64,000 bases of DNA. Origin: Umezawaea sp036375055. GTDB lineage: Bacteria; Actinomycetota; Actinomycetes; Mycobacteriales; Pseudonocardiaceae. The notes under the pieces are model-generated. The model saw nothing but the letters and a program-made list of their open reading frames with translations. It searched no databases and was not told the origin of the DNA. Position numbers and translations under genes: made by a program. The stretch spans positions 8,472-72,471 of the forward strand of contig NZ_DASUSQ010000043.1 in NCBI RefSeq assembly GCF_036375055.1, in the 5' to 3' direction. Below are positions 28,901-34,900 of this stretch, piece after piece. Positions within the stretch are counted from its first letter, which is position 1; each line of letters starts with the position of its first letter.

Positions 28901-31900
28901 CGTCAACGGCCCGAACGCCCTGGTCGTCGCCGGGGCCGAGGACCAGGTCGAGCAGGTGCTCGCGCACTTCGCCGACCGGAAGTCCAAGCGCCTCACCGTG
29001 TCGCACGCGTTCCACTCGCCGCTGATGGACCCGATGCTGGACGACTTCCGCGAGGTCGTCTCCGCACTCACCTTCTCCGCTCCGAAGATCCCGATGCCCG
29101 GCGACGTGACGGACCCGGAGCACTGGGTGCGCCACGTCCGCGGCACGGTCCGGTTCGCCGACGCCGTCACGAGCCTGGAGGGCAGGGGCGTCAGCACGTT
29201 CCTGGAGCTGGGCCCGGACGGGGTGCTCACCGCGATGGCCCAGGACAGCGTCACCGACGCGGCACTGGTCGCGGCGCAGCGCAAGGACCGCGCCGAGGTC
29301 ACGACCCTGGTCCGGGCACTGGCCGCGCTGCACGTCCGCGGCGTCGCGGTCGACTGGGCCGCCTACTTCGCCCGCTCCGGCGCGCGGAAGGTGGACCTGC
29401 CGACCTACGCGTTCCAGCGCGACCGCTTCTGGCTCGACCCGAGCCCGGCCAAGGCCCCCGTGGTCGACGCCGAGTTCTGGGAGGCCGTCGAGAACGGCGA
29501 CCTGACCTCGCTGAACCTCACCCTGGACGCGGACGCCGTCGACACGCTCTCGTCGTGGCACCGCTCGCGCCGCGAGCACAGCGCGGTCGACGGCTGGCGC
29601 TACCGGATCGACTGGACGCCCGTCACCCCGACCGGGGTCGTGGCAGGCCGCTGGCTGGTCACCGACCCCGAGCTGGCCGAAGGCCTGGCCGCCCGCGGTG
29701 TCGACGTCGTCACCGACGGCCCGTTCGACGGCGTGCTCGCGCTGACCAACGACGTCACCGAGGCGCTCGACCTGGTCAAGACCCACACCGCGAAGCTGTG
29801 GATCGCCACCCGCGGCGCGGTCGCCACCGGCCCGGCCGACACCGCCGCCGACCCGCACGCCGCCGAGGTGTGGGGCTTCGGCCGCGTCGCCGCGCTGGAG
29901 CACTCCGACCGCTGGGGTGGCCTGGTCGACCTGCCAGACACCCTGGACGCCAGGGCGTTCGACCGGATCGCCTCCATCCTGGGCGGCACGGAGGACCAGG
30001 TCGCCGTGCGCGGCTCGGTCGTCCACGCCCGCAGGCTCGTCGCGGCCCCGGCGGGCAGCGGCTCCGACTGGACGCCGCGCGGCACGGTCCTGGTGACCGG
30101 CGGCACGGGTGCCATCGGTCGCCACGTCACGGCGTGGCTCACCGAAGCAGGCGCCGAGCAGGTCGTGCTGGTCAGCCGCGGCGGGGGAGAAGTCCCCGGC
30201 GCCACGGTGGTCGCGTGCGACGTGACCGACCGCGACGCCCTGACCGCCGTGATCGCCGAGTACCCGCCGGACGCCGTGGTGCACCTCGCCGGGGTCGGCC
30301 AGGACACGGCGCTGGCGGACATGGACGCCGACGAGCTCGCCCACGTCATGGCCGCCAGGGTCGAGGGCGCCGTCAACCTGGACGCGCTGGTCGGTGAGGT
30401 GGACGCGTTCGTCCTCTTCTCCTCCACCTCCGGTGTCTGGGGCTCCGGCCGCCAGGGCGCGTACGCCGCGTCCGACGCCCACCTCGACGCGCTGGCCGAA
30501 CGCCGCCGCGCCGACGGCCTCGCCGCCACCTCGGTGGCGTGGGGCCCGTGGGCCGGGGGAGCGATGACCCAGGAGGGCCGGGACGCGCTCAGCCGACGCG
30601 GGCTCCCCGCGCTGGCACCGGAGCAGGCGCTCGCGGCGCTGCGCCGGGCCGTCGGCCTCGGCGAGGCCACCGTCGTCGTCGCCGACGTCGACTGGACCCG
30701 CTTCGCCCCGGCGTTCACCGCCGCCCGGCCCAGCCCGCTGCTCAGCGCGCTGCCGGACGTGGTGGCGGCGCTGGAGACCCCGGCCGGGGACAACGACACC
30801 GGCCTGGTCGCCACGCTGACCGGGCTGTCGGAGAACGAGCAGCGGTCCCTGCTGGTCGACCTGGTCCGCACGCAGGTCGCCGACGTGCTCGGCTACTCCT
30901 CGCCGCAGGCCGTCGAACTCGGGGTCGCGTTCCGCGAACTCGGCTTCGACTCGCTCACGGCCGTGGAGCTGCGCGGCAAGCTCAACGACGTCACCGGGCT
31001 CCGCCTGCCCGCCACGCTGGTGTTCGACTACCCGAACCTGGCCGCGCTGTCGGCGTTCCTGCGCGACGAGCTGGTCGGCACCCGGCCGGAAGCCCTCACC
31101 GCCACCGCCACCGGGTTCACCAACGAGCCCATCGCGATCGTCGGCATGGGCCTGCGGCTGCCGGGCGGCATCGAGACGCCCGAACAGCTCTGGGAGCTGG
31201 TCACCTCGGGCAGCGACGCCATCTCGGACTTCCCGACCAACCGCGGCTGGGACCTGGCGAACCTGTTCGACCCGGACCCGGACCACGAGGGCACGTCCTA
31301 CGTGACCCGAGGCGGGTTCCTGCACGACGCGGGCGAGTTCGACGCGGCCTTCTTCGGGGTCAACCCGCGTGAGGCCCTGGCCATGGACCCGCAGCAGCGG
31401 ATGCTCCTCGAAACGTCCTGGGAGGCCGTGGAGCGCGCGGGCATCGACCCGGACTCGCTGCGCGGCAGCCGGACCGGCGTCTTCACCGGCACGAACGGCC
31501 AGGACTACGCGATGCAGACGTTCGAGCTGCCGCCCGGCATCGAGGGCTACCTCGGCACCGGCATCGCGGCCAGCGTCGTCTCCGGTCGCCTGTCCTACAC
31601 GTTCGGCCTGGAAGGCCCGGCGGTCACCGTCGACACGGCGTGCTCCGCGTCGCTGGTCGCGATCCACCTGGCGGCTCAAGCACTGCGGGCAGGCGAGTGC
31701 GACCTGGCACTGGCCGGTGGCGCGTCGATGATGTCCACCCCCGGCGCGTTCATCGACTTCAGCCGCCAGCGCGGCCTCGCGGTCGACGGCACGTGCAAGT
31801 CGTTCGCCGCGGCGGCCGACGGCACGGCCTGGGGCGAGGGCGTCGGCATGCTCGTCGTCGAACGCCTGTCCGACGCGCAGCGCAACGGCCACGAGGTGCT

Positions 31901-34900
31901 CGCCGTCATCCGCGGCAGCGCCATCAACCAGGACGGCGCCTCCAACGGCCTCACCGCCCCGAACGGCCCGTCGCAGCAGAGGGTGATCCGGCAAGCGCTT
32001 GCGGCCGCCGGACTGTCCACGACGGACGTCGACGTGGTGGAGGCCCACGGCACCGGCACGAAGCTCGGCGACCCGATCGAGGCCCAGGCGATCCTGTCGA
32101 CCTACGGCCAGGACCGGGAGACCCCGCTGCTGCTGGGCTCGCTGAAGTCCAACATCGGCCACACGCAGGCCGCGTCCGGTGTCTCCGGCATCATCAAGAT
32201 GGTGCTGGCCCTCCAGCACGGCATCGCACCGAAGACCCTGCACGTGGACGAGCCGTCGCCGCAGATCGACTGGACCTCCGGGTCGGTGGAGCTGCTGACG
32301 GAGGCCGCGTCCTGGCCGGAGACCGGGCGTCCGCGCCGGGCCGCCGTCTCGTCGTTCGGCATGAGCGGCACCAACGCCCACGCGATCATCGAGCAGGCGC
32401 CGAAGGCGGACCTCGTGGTCGAGACGGCTACCAGCACGCTGCCGGCACTGCCGGTGGTGCTCGCGGCGAAGTCGGCGGAAGCCCTGAAGGACCAGGCGGA
32501 ACGGCTGCGCGAGCACGTGGCGACCAACGACGTCGACCTGACCGACCTGGCGTACTCGTTGCTCACCAGCAGGTCCGGCCTCACCCACCGCGCCGTCGTG
32601 GTGGCGGGGGAGACCGACGAACTGCTCGACGGTCTCGCGACCGTGTCCGCCGGTGACGCCGTGGTCGAGGGCAAACTCGCGGTGCTGTTCACCGGTCAGG
32701 GCAGCCAGCGGGTCGGCATGGGTCGCGAGCTGCACGCCGCGTTCCCGGTGTTCGCGAAGGCGTTCGACGAGATCGCCGCCCTGGTCGACATCCGGATCGA
32801 CGACGAGGAGACCCTCAACCGCACGGAGTTCACCCAGCCCGCGATCTTCGCGGTCGAGGTGGCGCTCTACCGCCTCTTCGAGTCGTGGGGCGTGGAGCCC
32901 GACTTCCTGGGCGGCCACTCCATCGGCGAGATCGCCGCGGCCCACGTGGCCGGTGTCCTGTCCCTCCAGGACGCGGCCACGCTCGTCGGCGAACGCGGTC
33001 GCCTCATGCAGGCCCTGCCCGCCGGCGGCGCGATGGTGGCTCTCCAGGCCACCGAGGAAGAAGTGCTGCCCCTGCTCACCGACGCCGTCTCCATCGCGGC
33101 GATCAACGGACCCACGTCGATCGTCGTCGCGGGTGCGGAAGACGCGGTGCGGCAGGTCGTCGGGGCGTTCCCCGACCGGAAGTCCAAGCGGCTGGCCGTG
33201 TCCCACGCGTTCCACTCGCCGCTCATGGAGCCGATGCTGGACGAGTTCCGCGAGGTCGTCGGCGAGCTGACCTTCACCCAGCCCAGCATCCCGATGCTCG
33301 GTGACGTGACCGACCCGGAGCACTGGGTGCGGCACGTGCGGGACGCGGTGCGGTTCGCCGACACCGTGACCACCCTCGAAGGCCAGGGCGTGAAGACGTT
33401 CCTGGAGCTGGGTCCGGACGCGGTGCTCACCGCGATGGGGGCCGACAGCGTCACCGACGCCGTGCTCGTCCCGGCGCTGCGCAAGGGCCGGGACGAGGTC
33501 CGCACCCTGCTGACGGCACTCGGCCGGGTCCACGCCCGCGGCGGCGCGGTCGACTGGGCGGCCTTCTTCGCCGGAACCGCCGCGAAGCGGGTCGACCTGC
33601 CCACCTACGCGTTCCAGCACCAGCACTTCTGGCTGGACTCGCAGCCGTGGCCGACCACGACGGCCTCCACCGAGGTCTCCGAGGTCGACGCCCAGTTCTG
33701 GGCCGCCGTCGACAGCGAGGACCTGGCGTCGCTCGGCGCCGACATCGACCCGTCCACGCCGTTCGGCGACGCTCTGCCGGTGCTGGCGTCGTGGCGCAAG
33801 CAGCGCGGCGACAACGCCGCGGTGGAAGGCTGGCGCTACCAGGTCGAGTGGAAGTCGGTCCCGCAGGAGAAGGCGAGCGCGTCCGGCCGCTGGCTGGCCG
33901 TCGTGCCCGCCGGGCAGGCCGAGCACGCCGTGCTGGCAGGCCTGAGCGCCCGTGGTGTGGAGGTCGTGCCCGTCGAGTGCGAGGCCGACACCGACCGCAC
34001 GGGCCTCACCACCCTGCTGGAGAAGGCGATGACCGACGGTCCCGCCGAGGGTGTGCTGGCCATCGGAACCACGGCCACCACGACCGTGCTGACCGTGCAG
34101 GCGCTCGGTGACGCCGGGATCGAGGCCCCGCTGTGGGTCGCGACCCGCGGCGCGGTGTCCACGGGCCGGTCCGACGGCGTCGTCGACCCGACCCAGTCCA
34201 CGATCTGGGGCACCGGCTACGTGATCGGCCTGGAGCACCCCGAGCGCTGGGGTGGTCTGCTCGACCTGCCGGAGAAGCTGACCGACAAGGCCCTCGACCG
34301 GATCGCGAGCGTGCTCGTCGGCTCCGAGGACCAGGTCGCCGTCCGCTCGTCCGGCGTGTTCGGCCGACGGCTGGCGCACGCGCGGGCCGCGACCGGCCTG
34401 TCCGACTGGTCGCCGCGCGGCACGGTCCTGGTCACCGGCGGTACGGGTGCCCTGGGCACCAGGGTCGCCCGCTGGCTGGCCGCGGAGGGCGCCGAGCACC
34501 TCGTGCTCACGTCCCGGCGCGGCCCCAGCGCCCCCGGCGCGGCCGAGCTGGCCGCCGAGCTGGAGGCGCTGGGCACGAAGGTCACCATCGCCGCCTGCGA
34601 CGTGGCCGACCGCGACTCGCTGTCGACCCTGCTCACCGAGTTCCCGCCGAACGCCGTGGTCCACGCGGCCGGTGCGGACCACTACGGGGCCATCGCCGAC
34701 CACGACCTGGGCACGTTCGACGAGGTCCTGTCCGCGAAGGTCGCGGGCGCGGTCCTGCTGGACGAGCTGCTGGCGGACGCCGACCTGGACGCCTTCGTGG
34801 TGTTCTCCTCCATCGCGGGCACCTGGGGTTCGGGTGGCCAGTCGGCCTACTCGGCGGCCAGCGCGTTCCTCGACGGCCTGGCGGAGTCCCGCCGGGCACG

